From assembly GCA_028282905.1 (NCBI GenBank), contig JANQGW010000046.1:1-48685 (forward strand): DNA of 48,685 nt, written 5' to 3'. The translations under genes and the position numbers were made by a program. The notes beneath the pieces were generated by a model. It searched no databases. It was given only the letters and a program-made list of their open reading frames with translations, and was not told the origin of the DNA. The DNA is from Sedimentisphaerales bacterium (lineage in GTDB: Bacteria; Planctomycetota; Phycisphaerae; Sedimentisphaerales; Anaerohalosphaeraceae). Shown here in pieces: positions 23,946-33,700 of this stretch (positions within the stretch are counted from its first letter, which is position 1; the number at the start of each line of letters is the position of its first letter).

Positions 23946-24741
23946 CAGACTCTTACAAATTCAGGGTGTTAGTTATACTTATAATAGACCCGGTTGGAAA
24001 CTGGATCAAATAAGCCTGGATATCAATAAAGGCGATTTTGTTGCGATTGCCGGGGCAAATGGTTCTGGAAAAAGCACATTATTAAAGATAATGGCCGGAA
24101 TACTATTACCTGAAAGAGGTCAAATAACACTGAAAGACTGCCCAATTAAAAACATCCCGCGGAAATTACTCGCTCGACAAATAGGGTATTTGCCCCAGCA
24201 GGTCAACTTTGTATTTAATATAAACGTTAATGAGCTTGTTCTGATGGGGCGATTTTGTCATTCAAAAGGCTTGGGTATAAGCACTGCAAACGACAGAACG
24301 ATTGCCGAACAATGCATGGATATTACAGAAGTGTCTGTATTTAAAGAAAGGGCAATGAATGAACTTTCCGGAGGAGAGCGGCAAAGGGTTTTGCTGGCCT
24401 CTGTATTGGCACAGCAGCCTGAAATTATGCTGCTGGATGAGCCCGTAAATGGACTGGATATGCATCACCAGATTTCATTCTTTAAGCTGCTTTCACAGCT
24501 ATGTGCAGAAGGTATGACGATTGTGATCATTACCCATGATTTAAATTTTGCCAGTCAGTTTTGTGATAAAATATTATTGCTGAATAAAGGCAAAAAAGAA
24601 ATCTATGATTCTGTTGAAAAAGCATTTGAGCAGATTGAGCAAAGAAAAACATATTTGCAAGATATGATTTTACTTAGGCATCCTATAAACGGAAAACCTA
24701 TGTTGCTTCCGTATGGTTGTTCGGATCGAGAAAACGGGTAA
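23938..24741 (+). CDS. btuD: Cobalamin ABC transporter ATP-binding protein
   Basis: 267 residues. Walker A GANGSGKSTLLKIMAG, Q-loop IGYLPQQVNF, signature LSGGERQRVLLASVL, Walker B PEIMLLDEPVNGLD, switch His in IITHDLNFASQF. FecE/BtuD class. It overlaps the end of btuF by 8 bases and ends 20 bases before the permease gene. Confidence 0.92.
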   Translation: MNDRLLQIQGVSYTYNRPGWKLDQISLDINKGDFVAIAGANGSGKSTLLKIMAGILLPERGQITLKDCPIKNIPRKLLARQIGYLPQQVNFVFNINVNELVLMGRFCHSKGLGISTANDRTIAEQCMDITEVSVFKERAMNELSGGERQRVLLASVLAQQPEIMLLDEPVNGLDMHHQISFFKLLSQLCAEGMTIVIITHDLNFASQFCDKILLLNKGKKEIYDSVEKAFEQIEQRKTYLQDMILLRHPINGKPMLLPYGCSDRENG

Positions 24742-24761
24742 AAATTGGATTATAGTAAAGA

Positions 24762-25763
24762 ATGTGTTTGAAGCGGAATCTATTATTAATTGTCACGTAT
24801 TCATTATTGGCAGTTTTGACACTATTGCTTTGCCCAGCAATTGGAGCAGAGTCGCTGGACTTGAATCTTATTATTCAGGATATTTTGAATGGTGATCTAT
24901 CTCAAATTGACACCGATATTTTTATTGATCAGCGCGTGCCGCGTGTCTTGTTGGCCTTTTTCGCCGGCAGTGCTTTGGCTGTAGTCGGCAACACGTTTCA
25001 GGTGATTTTGCGTAATCCGCTTGCCACCCCTTATACACTAGGCGTTACAGGTGGTTCTTCGGTGGGGGCCTATCTTGCCATTGCATTTCCGGCGGTCGCT
25101 TCAATGCTTGGAAAAGTTGGTTCCGTGCAATTAATGTCCATGGCAGGAGCCGGACTCATTGGTGTACTGATTTACACCGCCTCGCGTCAAAGGACTGGCT
25201 TATCAATGCATACAATGCTTCTGGCGGGCGTCACAACGAGTATCATGTGCGGAGCATTTATTATGCTTATACGGTATTTGACAAAACCTCATTTGCTTGT
25301 TTCACTTGATCGGTGGACGATGGGCAGACTTGATACTGTTGGCTATAGCTGCTTTTATTCAATGGTGCCATTAACTGCGATTGGCCTGATTATGATCGGA
25401 TATCATATACGCAGCCTGAATCATATAGCACTCGGTGAAGAGATGGCATTGGGCCATGGAATTGATGTTGCTCGTGTTCAAAAATATTGTTTTATCGGTG
25501 GTTCGATTGTGACTGCAGCAGTTGTCTCTGTCGCTGGCCCCATTGGGTTTATTGGTTTGATCGTCCCGCATGTCGTCAGAAAGCTTTCTGGTTATGATAA
25601 TCGTATCGTGATCTTTGGCTGTTTTTGTCTGGGGGGGGCTTTTCTGGTCATATGCGATACAATTGCCAGAACAATTATTGCGCCGACTGAAATTCCAGTT
25701 GGTATCATTACCGCATTGGTTGGCGGCCCGTGTTTTATCTATTTATTGGTCAAACGAAAATAG
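24762..25763 (+). CDS. btuC: Cobalamin ABC transporter permease (FecCD/BtuC family)
   Basis: 333 residues, about ten helices. Family marks: DQRVPRVLLAFFAGSALAVV, FQVILRNPLATPYTLGVTGG, LLAGVTTSIMCGAFIMLI, RWTMGRLDTVGY, VAGPIGFIGLIVPHVVRKLS and PTEIPVGIITALVGGPCFIY. Note that permease is last of the three (F-D-C order). Weak Shine-Dalgarno before ATG 24762. Confidence 0.93.
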   Translation: MCLKRNLLLIVTYSLLAVLTLLLCPAIGAESLDLNLIIQDILNGDLSQIDTDIFIDQRVPRVLLAFFAGSALAVVGNTFQVILRNPLATPYTLGVTGGSSVGAYLAIAFPAVASMLGKVGSVQLMSMAGAGLIGVLIYTASRQRTGLSMHTMLLAGVTTSIMCGAFIMLIRYLTKPHLLVSLDRWTMGRLDTVGYSCFYSMVPLTAIGLIMIGYHIRSLNHIALGEEMALGHGIDVARVQKYCFIGGSIVTAAVVSVAGPIGFIGLIVPHVVRKLSGYDNRIVIFGCFCLGGAFLVICDTIARTIIAPTEIPVGIITALVGGPCFIYLLVKRK

Positions 25764-25772
25764 GAGATATTC

Positions 25773-26327
25773 ATGAGTGTTCAATTGCAGGAAAAGTGCC
25801 CTAAAATGCTGAAAAAAGGATATATACAGGTATACACAGGCAATGGTAAGGGGAAAACGACAGCTGCTATCGGATTGGCTATTCGTGCTGCGGGAGCAGG
25901 GCTGAACGTCTTTTTCGCTCAATTCATTAAAGGGATGCGTTATAGTGAAATTGAAGCTCTACATCGGTTCCATGATCATATTACTGTCAGGCAATACGGG
26001 AGAGGCTGTTTCATTGATCGAAATCCCAAGCAGTTGGATATTGATGCTGCTCATCATGGACTAGAGGAAGTCGAAGACATGATTAAGCAGCATGTTTATA
26101 ATGTTGTTATTCTTGATGAAGCAAATGTGGCGGTGCAGTGCAACCTGATTTCTGTAGATGAACTTCTTCGATTAATCACTATGAAACCGGATGCCATGGA
26201 GCTCGTTATCACGGGACGTTATGCGAGCAGTGAGGTTCTTGCCGTAGCAGATCTTGTGACGGAAATGAAAGAAGTGAAGCACTATTATCAAAATGGCATT
26301 CAGGCCCGGACAGGTATTGAAAAATAA
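25773..26327 (+). CDS. cobO: Cob(I)yrinic acid a,c-diamide adenosyltransferase (CobA/CobO/BtuR type)
   Basis: 184 residues. P-loop YTGNGKGKTTAAIGLAIRAA, then VFFAQFIKGMRYSEIEAL, HHGLEEVEDMI, VVILDEANVAVQCNLISVDE and ELVITGRYASSEVLAVADLV. It adds the adenosyl group to the corrinoid cobalt. Shine-Dalgarno AGGAGA before ATG 25773, nine bases after btuC. Confidence 0.95.
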   Translation: MSVQLQEKCPKMLKKGYIQVYTGNGKGKTTAAIGLAIRAAGAGLNVFFAQFIKGMRYSEIEALHRFHDHITVRQYGRGCFIDRNPKQLDIDAAHHGLEEVEDMIKQHVYNVVILDEANVAVQCNLISVDELLRLITMKPDAMELVITGRYASSEVLAVADLVTEMKEVKHYYQNGIQARTGIEK

Positions 26328-26341
26328 ATAAATTCTATTTT

Positions 26342-26884
26342 ATGAAACGTATGGATAAAATTGTTCTTATCACAGGTGGGGCTCGGAGCGGCAAGAGTGA
26401 ATTTGCACTTGAATATACCTCGCAATTTAATCATAAAGTCTTCATTGCCACCGCAGAGCCAATTGATAATGAAATGTCCGATCGAATTGAGATGCATAAA
26501 GGACAGCGTGGTTTAGACTTCATTACAATTGAAGAGCCGATTGATCTGGCAAAAACTGTTTCTGAACTAGACAACAGCATTGATATCGCAGTAATTGATT
26601 GCTTAACAGTATGGCTGGGTAATCTTTTTCACAAAATCAATGATGTGAATTTAATATCTCACCACATTGAGCATTTTATCACTAACATCTGTCAATCCAA
26701 ATGTACTTTTGTTATCATTAGCAATGAAATCGGCATGGGCATTGTCCCTGCCAATGGATTAGCAAGGCAGTTTCGAGATCAAGCCGGAAACTTAAATAAA
26801 CGAATTGCCCAAGTTGCAGATTTAGTTATTCTGATGGTAAGCGGTCTGCCATTGACTATTAAAGGACATTATGGACAAGATTAA
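26342..26884 (+). CDS. cobU: Bifunctional adenosylcobinamide kinase / adenosylcobinamide-phosphate guanylyltransferase
   Basis: 180 residues. P-loop ITGGARSGKSEFALEY, FIATAEPIDNEMSDRIEMHK, IDCLTVWLGNLF, ISNEIGMGIVPANGLARQFR, DQAGNLNKRIAQVADLVILM and GLPLTIK, all standard for CobU/CobP. It activates cobinamide to the GDP form used by CobS. A second in-frame ATG at 26351 is possible. It overlaps cobQ by 14 bases. Confidence 0.95.
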   Translation: MKRMDKIVLITGGARSGKSEFALEYTSQFNHKVFIATAEPIDNEMSDRIEMHKGQRGLDFITIEEPIDLAKTVSELDNSIDIAVIDCLTVWLGNLFHKINDVNLISHHIEHFITNICQSKCTFVIISNEIGMGIVPANGLARQFRDQAGNLNKRIAQVADLVILMVSGLPLTIKGHYGQD

Positions 26885-28415
26885 CAAAAAAGCAAGCTGT
26901 CTCTCAATACTAGGAACGGGTTCAGATGTTGGTAAGAGTATTGTCACAGCTGCTCTGTGCCGTGTTTTTCACAATAAGGGATTTCGGGTTGCTCCCTATA
27001 AAGCCCAGAACATGTCTAACAATTCATATGTGACAATTCATGGACATGAAATCGGCCGCGCACAAATTGTACAGGCACAAGCCGCGAGAGTGGAAGCAAC
27101 GGCGGATATGAATCCGGTTTTGCTTAAACCATGTACAGATACCGGAGCCCAGATTGTTCTTCACGGCAAACCCTTTGGGAACTGTCTGGCATCGGATTAC
27201 TTTGGCGATACGGATTTTCTTTTTGGAAAAGCTCGTGAAAGTTTGGATACACTACGACGTGACTATGAACTAGTTGTGATGGAAGGCGCCGGGTCTTGTG
27301 CTGAAATTAATTTGCGCGAAAAGGATTTTGTAAATTTCAGGATGGCGCATGCCGCTGACGCTTCTGTCATATTGGTTGCGGATATTGATCGAGGAGGCGT
27401 ATTCGCTCAAATTATCGGTACATTGGATATCATTCCCCCAGAGGATCGTAGGCTGGTCAAAGGAATCATTATTAACCGCTTTCGAGGTGATGCAGCATTG
27501 TTCGACGACGGCATCACTTATATCGAAGAGAAAACGAAGCTGCCGGTTTTAGGATTGGTGCCGTACTTTTATCATATTGAGATTGATTCCGAAGACGGCA
27601 TGCCCATTGAAACAATTATTGATCCCAAAGAGGGAACAAAAGATGATAAAATCAACATTGCCTGCATTCGATTGCCGCATATTTCAAATTTTACAGATTT
27701 TAATCCCCTGATTCGTGAAGATTCAGTAAATTTTCACTATCTGTCAAAACCTCGAAATCTTAACGAATATGATTTACTCATCTTGCCAGGTAGTAAGAAT
27801 GTTAGAAATGATCTGCACTGGCTTCTCGATACCGGCTGGGTCGATACAATTATGCAGTATAAGGATTTAGGCAGGCGGATTCTCGGCATTTGCGGGGGAT
27901 ATCAGATGCTTGGGCAAGTGATTAATGATCCGAAAGGGATTGAGGGCAAACCGGGTAAAGCCATCGCGATGGGATTGCTGAATATTGAAACAATATTGCA
28001 TTCTGAAAAAATCACAACACAGACCACTGGCTTTTGGATCGGTATGGAAGAGTATAAAATTATAGGTTATGAAATACATATGGGGCAAACTCATTCTATC
28101 GGAGATGGCAAGCCGGTAATGATTTTGGATAACAGAAATGGAAATGATATCCATATTGCTGGAGGATGGCAAACAGAAGATGGATTTGTTCAAGGGGTAT
28201 ACCTGCATGGTCTTTTTGATGAACCTGCATTTCGGCGGGCTTTCTTGGAGGGCCTAAAACCTGGATTGATTTGTGCAGGCAAAAACACTAAAAGCTCATG
28301 CATGTCTCAGTCTGTATTTCGTGAAAAGCAGTATGGTCTGCTTGCAGAGCACTTTGAAAGACATCTTGATGTTGATAAAGTTGCTAATATGTTATTGCTT
28401 AACTCTATTGAGTAA
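26871..28415 (+). CDS. cobQ: Adenosylcobyric acid synthase, glutamine-hydrolysing
   Basis: 514 residues. N-terminal ATP-type domain (LGTGSDVGKSIVTAALCRVF, APYKAQNMSNNSYVT, QAQAARVEATADMNPVLLKP, DIDRGGVFAQIIGTL). C-terminal glutamine amidotransferase with nucleophile Cys341 (GICGGYQMLGQ), YEIHMGQT and GVYLHGLFDEPAFR. It amidates the side chains of cobyrinic acid a,c-diamide. CbiB/CobD and the corrin ring genes are not in this window, so with the present set the operon does late assembly and salvage. The following 260 bases (28416-28678) hold no gene I can support. Confidence 0.95.
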   Translation: MDKINKKASCLSILGTGSDVGKSIVTAALCRVFHNKGFRVAPYKAQNMSNNSYVTIHGHEIGRAQIVQAQAARVEATADMNPVLLKPCTDTGAQIVLHGKPFGNCLASDYFGDTDFLFGKARESLDTLRRDYELVVMEGAGSCAEINLREKDFVNFRMAHAADASVILVADIDRGGVFAQIIGTLDIIPPEDRRLVKGIIINRFRGDAALFDDGITYIEEKTKLPVLGLVPYFYHIEIDSEDGMPIETIIDPKEGTKDDKINIACIRLPHISNFTDFNPLIREDSVNFHYLSKPRNLNEYDLLILPGSKNVRNDLHWLLDTGWVDTIMQYKDLGRRILGICGGYQMLGQVINDPKGIEGKPGKAIAMGLLNIETILHSEKITTQTTGFWIGMEEYKIIGYEIHMGQTHSIGDGKPVMILDNRNGNDIHIAGGWQTEDGFVQGVYLHGLFDEPAFRRAFLEGLKPGLICAGKNTKSSCMSQSVFREKQYGLLAEHFERHLDVDKVANMLLLNSIE

Positions 28416-28678
28416 ATTAACCCTACAACCTTACTACAACCGAAGGCTCATTAGCTCATGAAATTGCAAAAGAGTTGAATTTATAAGTGCCGTTTCATAA
28501 ATGACTTAAGAAATTTATCAAAAAGTATAAAATTTTTAATATACTATATTTTAGCCTGAAAGCCTGATAACAAATTTGTTTTTGAGCTGAAATACAGGAT
28601 AAGCCTTCAATTTATTTTATAATAATCTGGGATGTAGAGTCATTAGGGAGTCATAATTTAGCGTCTTTTTATTAATAT

Positions 28679-29860
28679 CTATATGTCCAGCAGGTCGAAT
28701 CCTTTGACCTCAAAGGGGCTGGGGCGCCAGCGTTGTTCAGCAGGGTCGTAGTAGGCCTCGATCACGGCCTCAGCAATGTCATCATGTGAAGCCTTAGCCG
28801 GATCAAACCAGACGGTTACTTCGATCCAGCCGGGACGGGGTCGCGTGGCAACTTTCAAGTAGCCTTCAATTTCCGAAATATCTTTTCGGTCCAGAAAGTA
28901 GGTGAAAAGCTTGGCACTACCGGAACAAGTGATGCCGCGGATTTTCAGAACTGTTTTTTCGAGTTGTTCCGGTTGAGGAATGTCCCGGCGATACGAAAAT
29001 GTTGGGAAATCCAGCAGCAGTGACGCGGCGGCTGTTGCAACCACGCCCATGACAATTACGGTGATAACAGTGGACTTGGCATTGCCGATTGCCCGTTTAC
29101 CAAACCATCGCCAGGTCAATGGATTGGGCTTTCCGGTTTTGGGGACAGGACAGACTTCAACACATTCAAAGCAGGCGATACATTCGGCTGACGTAATCGA
29201 CTTGCAATGAGCCACATCGATATTCATCGGACAACTTTTTGAGCATTTGCCGCAGTTGACACAGCTGTCGGCGTCTCTGGCAATGCGTGTCAATCCAAAA
29301 CGGGAAAAGAGGTTTTGGATAACGGCAAACGGGCAAAACCATCGGCAGAACGGCATGGAAATCATAAATGAAGCTACCAGGAAAATACCCCCGACGATAT
29401 AGGTAGAAAGTTTAATGTCATTATTGATTGACGCCATCAGATAACAGGGACTGATGTTTCGATAGAACAAATTGACCGTCGCGGCGGTGAGACAAAGTAC
29501 AGCAGCCAGGATAAGATATCTAAGCCAGCCAAGGCGTCGATCCAGTTTTTCTGAAACCTGGATTTGCTTAAAGTCAAAATCTTTTGCCAATGTTCGGAGA
29601 AACTCCGAGACGGCACCGATAGGACAGACATACCCGCAAAAGACACGCCGGAACATCATTGTGATAACAATAATGGCGATGAGGGCGAACAGATTGCCGC
29701 TGCCGAGCGCGCAAAGCATTTTTCCTTCGGTTAGATGAGTGTAAAAGGTCTCAATCGCGCCAAAGGGACAATAGGCTTCTACGTTAAATTTAAAGCCATA
29801 GACCAGGATCAGAATGATCGCGACAACAGCAAACTGGATTTTATGTCTTAATGCTCGCAT
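28679..29860 (-). CDS. NapH/NosR-like membrane protein with 4Fe-4S clusters
   Basis: 393 residues from ATG 29860 (AGGAA upstream; the frame is open further). About five helices, with cluster- or redox-type motifs in membrane loops (FCGYVCPIGAVSEF, CRWFCPFAV), then two 4Fe-4S ferredoxin motifs (CVNCGKCSKSCPMNI and CIACFECVEVCPVP), another helix (TVITVIVMGVVATAAASLLL) and a ~100-residue C-terminal domain with KIRGITCSGSA, similar to a heavy-metal-associated fold. NapH-like proteins pass electrons from the membrane to periplasmic reductases. Here it is the last gene of the long minus-strand block and may supply electrons for metal reduction or cofactor maturation; that is inference. Confidence 0.85.
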   Translation of the reverse strand: MRALRHKIQFAVVAIILILVYGFKFNVEAYCPFGAIETFYTHLTEGKMLCALGSGNLFALIAIIVITMMFRRVFCGYVCPIGAVSEFLRTLAKDFDFKQIQVSEKLDRRLGWLRYLILAAVLCLTAATVNLFYRNISPCYLMASINNDIKLSTYIVGGIFLVASFMISMPFCRWFCPFAVIQNLFSRFGLTRIARDADSCVNCGKCSKSCPMNIDVAHCKSITSAECIACFECVEVCPVPKTGKPNPLTWRWFGKRAIGNAKSTVITVIVMGVVATAAASLLLDFPTFSYRRDIPQPEQLEKTVLKIRGITCSGSAKLFTYFLDRKDISEIEGYLKVATRPRPGWIEVTVWFDPAKASHDDIAEAVIEAYYDPAEQRWRPSPFEVKGFDLLDI

Positions 29861-29868
29861 GGTGTTTC

Positions 29869-30765
29869 CTATTGATTGCTGGGGCATGTATCTTTTAATG
29901 AACAACTGTTGCAGCTGCTGCCGCCGGTACAGCCGGACTGATAGACCTTGCTTTCGGTTTTTACCGCGGCCAAGTATTTTTCTTCCTGGCGAACATCTTT
30001 GAAATCCTGCATCCTGTCGATCAGTTTACGGGTCATGGTTATTTGTGTCGGCGGTGTGTTTTCAAGTGCGGTGGCAATGGCTTTGAAAGCCTTTTTCTGT
30101 TGGTCCTGAATCTGATAGACACAGCCCAGATAGACAAAACCGCGAGGGTTCGTCTGCGGGTCAGCATTTAATTTCTTCTCGGTTTCAGCGACATTAACGG
30201 TTTTTCCGGCACGTGCGTCCAGCAGGGCTGTCAATGCCGCAAATCCGGGACTGGCCTTCTGGGCATCACTTGATTTAGCGATAAGCGTTTGTGCTTCGCT
30301 GGTTTTATTTAGAATCAGCAAACTTTCCAGATAATTAATGGCTTCGCTGTCAGTTTTCAGACGCTCAAAGGCGGTCTTGTCCAGACTGATGGACTCACTG
30401 TAGAATCCCTGGTCATAGTAGTAACCACGAATGGCCTGATAGTAAGATTTCCATTTGGTCAATTTGGCCTCTGACAGGGTGGGTTGTTTTGCATACTTTT
30501 CCATGGCGCGCTTCATCTTGATTACACGCCGTAGAATCGCATATTGATCTTTATAATACGGCTCCGCCGTATTCTGCCGGGCGGCAGCGGCATAGGCTTT
30601 CAAGGCGGCGTCATAATCGCCTTGTTCAAGAATCAATGATCTAACCTGAGTGTCAAGTTTGATCATTGTGTCGTCTTTTTTAACTTCTTTTTTTGCGGTA
30701 TGTGCAAACAGAGTTCCGATGCAGCAGCATCCGATAGTGATGGCAAATATCAATGTTTTTTTCAT
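29869..30765 (-). CDS. Exported TPR-like protein with Cys-rich C-terminus
   Basis: 298 residues. Signal peptide MKKTLIFAITIGCCCIGTLF ending near FAH. Helical repeats of TPR type follow (GDYDAALKAYAAAARQN, SEAINYLESLLILNKTSEAQ, GFVYLGCVYQIQDQQKKAFK). The last 20 residues hold five Cys (CTGGSSCNSCSLKDTCP), a likely metal or Fe-S ligand tail, notable next to the 4Fe-4S protein whose gene starts 8 bases downstream. No known family recognised. Placed 2 bases after the giant VWA-TPR gene. Confidence 0.78.
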   Translation of the reverse strand: MKKTLIFAITIGCCCIGTLFAHTAKKEVKKDDTMIKLDTQVRSLILEQGDYDAALKAYAAAARQNTAEPYYKDQYAILRRVIKMKRAMEKYAKQPTLSEAKLTKWKSYYQAIRGYYYDQGFYSESISLDKTAFERLKTDSEAINYLESLLILNKTSEAQTLIAKSSDAQKASPGFAALTALLDARAGKTVNVAETEKKLNADPQTNPRGFVYLGCVYQIQDQQKKAFKAIATALENTPPTQITMTRKLIDRMQDFKDVRQEEKYLAAVKTESKVYQSGCTGGSSCNSCSLKDTCPSNQ

Positions 30766-30767
30766 GA

Positions 30768-33700
30768 TTATTCCTTTCGGTTTTTAATTTCAAGCGTATT
30801 TGCTTTCAATTCCTTTTCTTTATCTTTTGTTGCTAAGAGATTCTCATAGGCGGCCATATATTCCTGGCAATCCCGCCGATCGGGATAGACCGCCTTGCTG
30901 TATCGTTCAAATTCATCCAGCAATTGCGGATGGTTGCCGAGCACTTCATAGGCTGTCTGGCGTTTGGCGGATTGGTCAGGAGAAAGATCGCCGTCCCAGT
31001 AATTCCAGCGTAATGCATAGTATTTATCATTCCTACGGCAGTCCACTTGATACTTGCGGAAATATTGCTTCATTTTCTCGATATCCTGCTCTTTGGTATA
31101 GAGAAACAGATAATCCAGCACCTGAAGGACGAAATGACTGCCTCCACTGGCATAGGCATTAGCCCACTTGGCCTTTTCAAGATCACCGGCCTGATAATAC
31201 AGGCGGGTAATTTCCCGCCAGAAATGCGGCGACTTGGGGCTTCGCTGGGCGCCGGCCAGCATCGTTTCTGCCAACGGTTGGTATTGGCCGCAATCCTCAA
31301 AGATTGCCTTGAGCTTAAATTCAATCGTTCTGTTTTCAGGATGCTCCAGATAGCACTGTCGAATTATCTCTTGAGCCTGCTGCTTTTTCTCAAGTTTGAA
31401 CGCCAAAGCAGACATAAGGTATTGCAGTGGAGTTGTCTGCCCCATGACATCACCGTATTCTCTGAATTCTTCGTAGAGATAGTCGGCCTGTTCCGGCGAG
31501 GCATCATTGACAATGTCGTTGATACGTCTGGCGCTTTTGAAGTCCAAGACGTTAGCGGCGATCAAATCCTCCAGTTCCATATCAATAAATTTGAAATCAA
31601 TATCCGGCTTATCATCTTTCACCGCCGGTTTGCCTGAATACGGCGATGCTGGCCTCTTTTTACGGACAAGCGGCTCAGCGGCCATTCGCGATTGATATTC
31701 ATCCTGCACCTGCGGAGGCAATGCGGCGTCAGAGGTAATGACCATGCCTTCAAACGCGATTTTCCGATAACGCACCGCCGGATTGATATTCTTTGAACGC
31801 GGCTGGTTTTGATCCGCTGGCGCCACCGGATGCGTCAGGCTGTAGGCCTTTTCATAAAGCTTGAAGGCTTGTGGAAACTGCCCAAGTATCTCATGATAGG
31901 CGGCGGTTTCGAGCAATATCTGTAAATCATTCGGGTACAGCGCCAGGGCTTCCTGTACAATCGCCAGGGCATTTTCAAAATCGCTGCGACGTTGATAGAC
32001 GTCGGCAATCGTCAGATACAATCCCTTGTTTTCAGCATTCAGCAAAGAGTTGCATCGGAACAAGTATTCGGCCAGATGATGATCGCCGTTTTCCAAAAAC
32101 ATCTGCCCCAGCTTGATGTATTGATCCGGTGAGCACTGCCAATTCATAAATACCAGCAAATGGGCCAGGTCCAGCCGCTTCTCTGAAAGACTGCCCTGTG
32201 AATCCATCGCCTCCCGGATAAACGCCAGTCGCCTCTGCGGCGCGTAACAGCTTGCCGCCAACAGCAGTTCGGTCGGGTCAGCGGCCGGATCAAGTTCAGC
32301 AAGAATATCGACGGCTAATCGGTAAAGGTATACTTTGCCCGGATGTTTTTCGAGGTACTCAAGTGTCTTGTCATAGGCGTTTTGCAGGACGGGTTTTGGC
32401 GCCTGCATGTTGAGCAGCGCGTCAACAATGACCAGCAGATGGCTGTCGTTGTCGCTTTGGGCAAGCTGCTGAGACAATTGCTCTACCGCCGCGTTTTTAA
32501 CCGTTGGCGAGCACTGTAAGGCTTGCTCTGCCCATAAGAGCCAGAGTTCGTAGTTGTCGGGACGTCGAGCAATCATTTGGTTATATGCGTCCATCGCGTC
32601 TTCCGAACGGCCCAGCATTGCAAGCAGACCGGCAGTCAATTCCGGTTCCAGGCCACGCTGCACTTTTTTAAGCTGTTCAGCAGCTCGCAGAGCCTCAGTC
32701 GGAACAGCCCGCTCGACAGCGATAATCGCCAACTGCTGTAGATAATCAGCGGCGTTCGCGGCGTCGCGTTCAATCAGACGTTCGAGAATCCGGCTGCATT
32801 GTCGATATTGCTTACATCGGCGACAGATATGGTATTGTTGCTTGAGTGAAGCGATGCTGTCGCTGCCGTAATACTGCTTAACTAGTTCAGTCGGCGTCAT
32901 TGCGTCATCGACAGAGGTGTAGATATCCACCAACAGGTCAATTTGTTTGTCATCGGCCTTTCCGGCGGCCATATTATCTTCGAGTGTGATGACAAGATCG
33001 ACAAGCGAGTTGTTTTTGACCGCCGCGTCCAGCAGGAATGGTGTAATTTGATAGCGCATTAACGGTTCACGGCATTGTTGCCAGAGATCAAACCACAATT
33101 GGTAAGCACGGTCATGGTGGCCTGCCATTTTTTCAAGGGCGGCAATACGTATCAGGCAGTCGGTTGCCTTAGTTCGTTCATAGATGGCCTGGTGAACCAT
33201 AATGGCTTTCGGAATCCGCCCCGCTTTTTCCAGCAGGATAGCCAACTCCATCAGTTGTTTGTCAGAAAAAGAAAAGCTGTTTTTGGCGGCCAGGATAATC
33301 TCTACCGCCTCATCAGTTTGCTGTGATTGCAACAGCATTTCTGCGATAAACGTGATTGACTCATAAAAGAAATCATCTTTTCGTTTCTGGAGGATTCGGG
33401 CTTTTTCCATCGCTTTCTCATGAAATCCCATCTCTGTCAGAGTCTGGCACCATTCAAACATCTGCTGTGAAGAAAGTTTTTCAGAGTTGATGCCGGCGGC
33501 GATATTCAACGCCTGCTGCCGACGGCCGGCGAGAAGATGAACCTTCATCAGGGCAGCCATGTCATTTTGCTGCTGATAATACCGGCTGACGGTTTCAAAC
33601 TGGCGGCTGACCAGCGCGATATCCATGACTCGGCGATCCATTCGTTTTTGATCGGCAGCCGACAAACACGCCTCGGATTTGAGTTGTTCATTGAGTCTTC

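Noticed and set aside
28430..28490. Short frame reading TTTEGSLAHEIAKELNL before a stop, after cobQ.
   Set aside because: Too short, no start codon, and no gene to which it could be assigned.
31047..31637. 196-codon plus-strand ORF inside the giant VWA-TPR gene.
   Set aside because: Antisense shadow of TPR-coding sequence.
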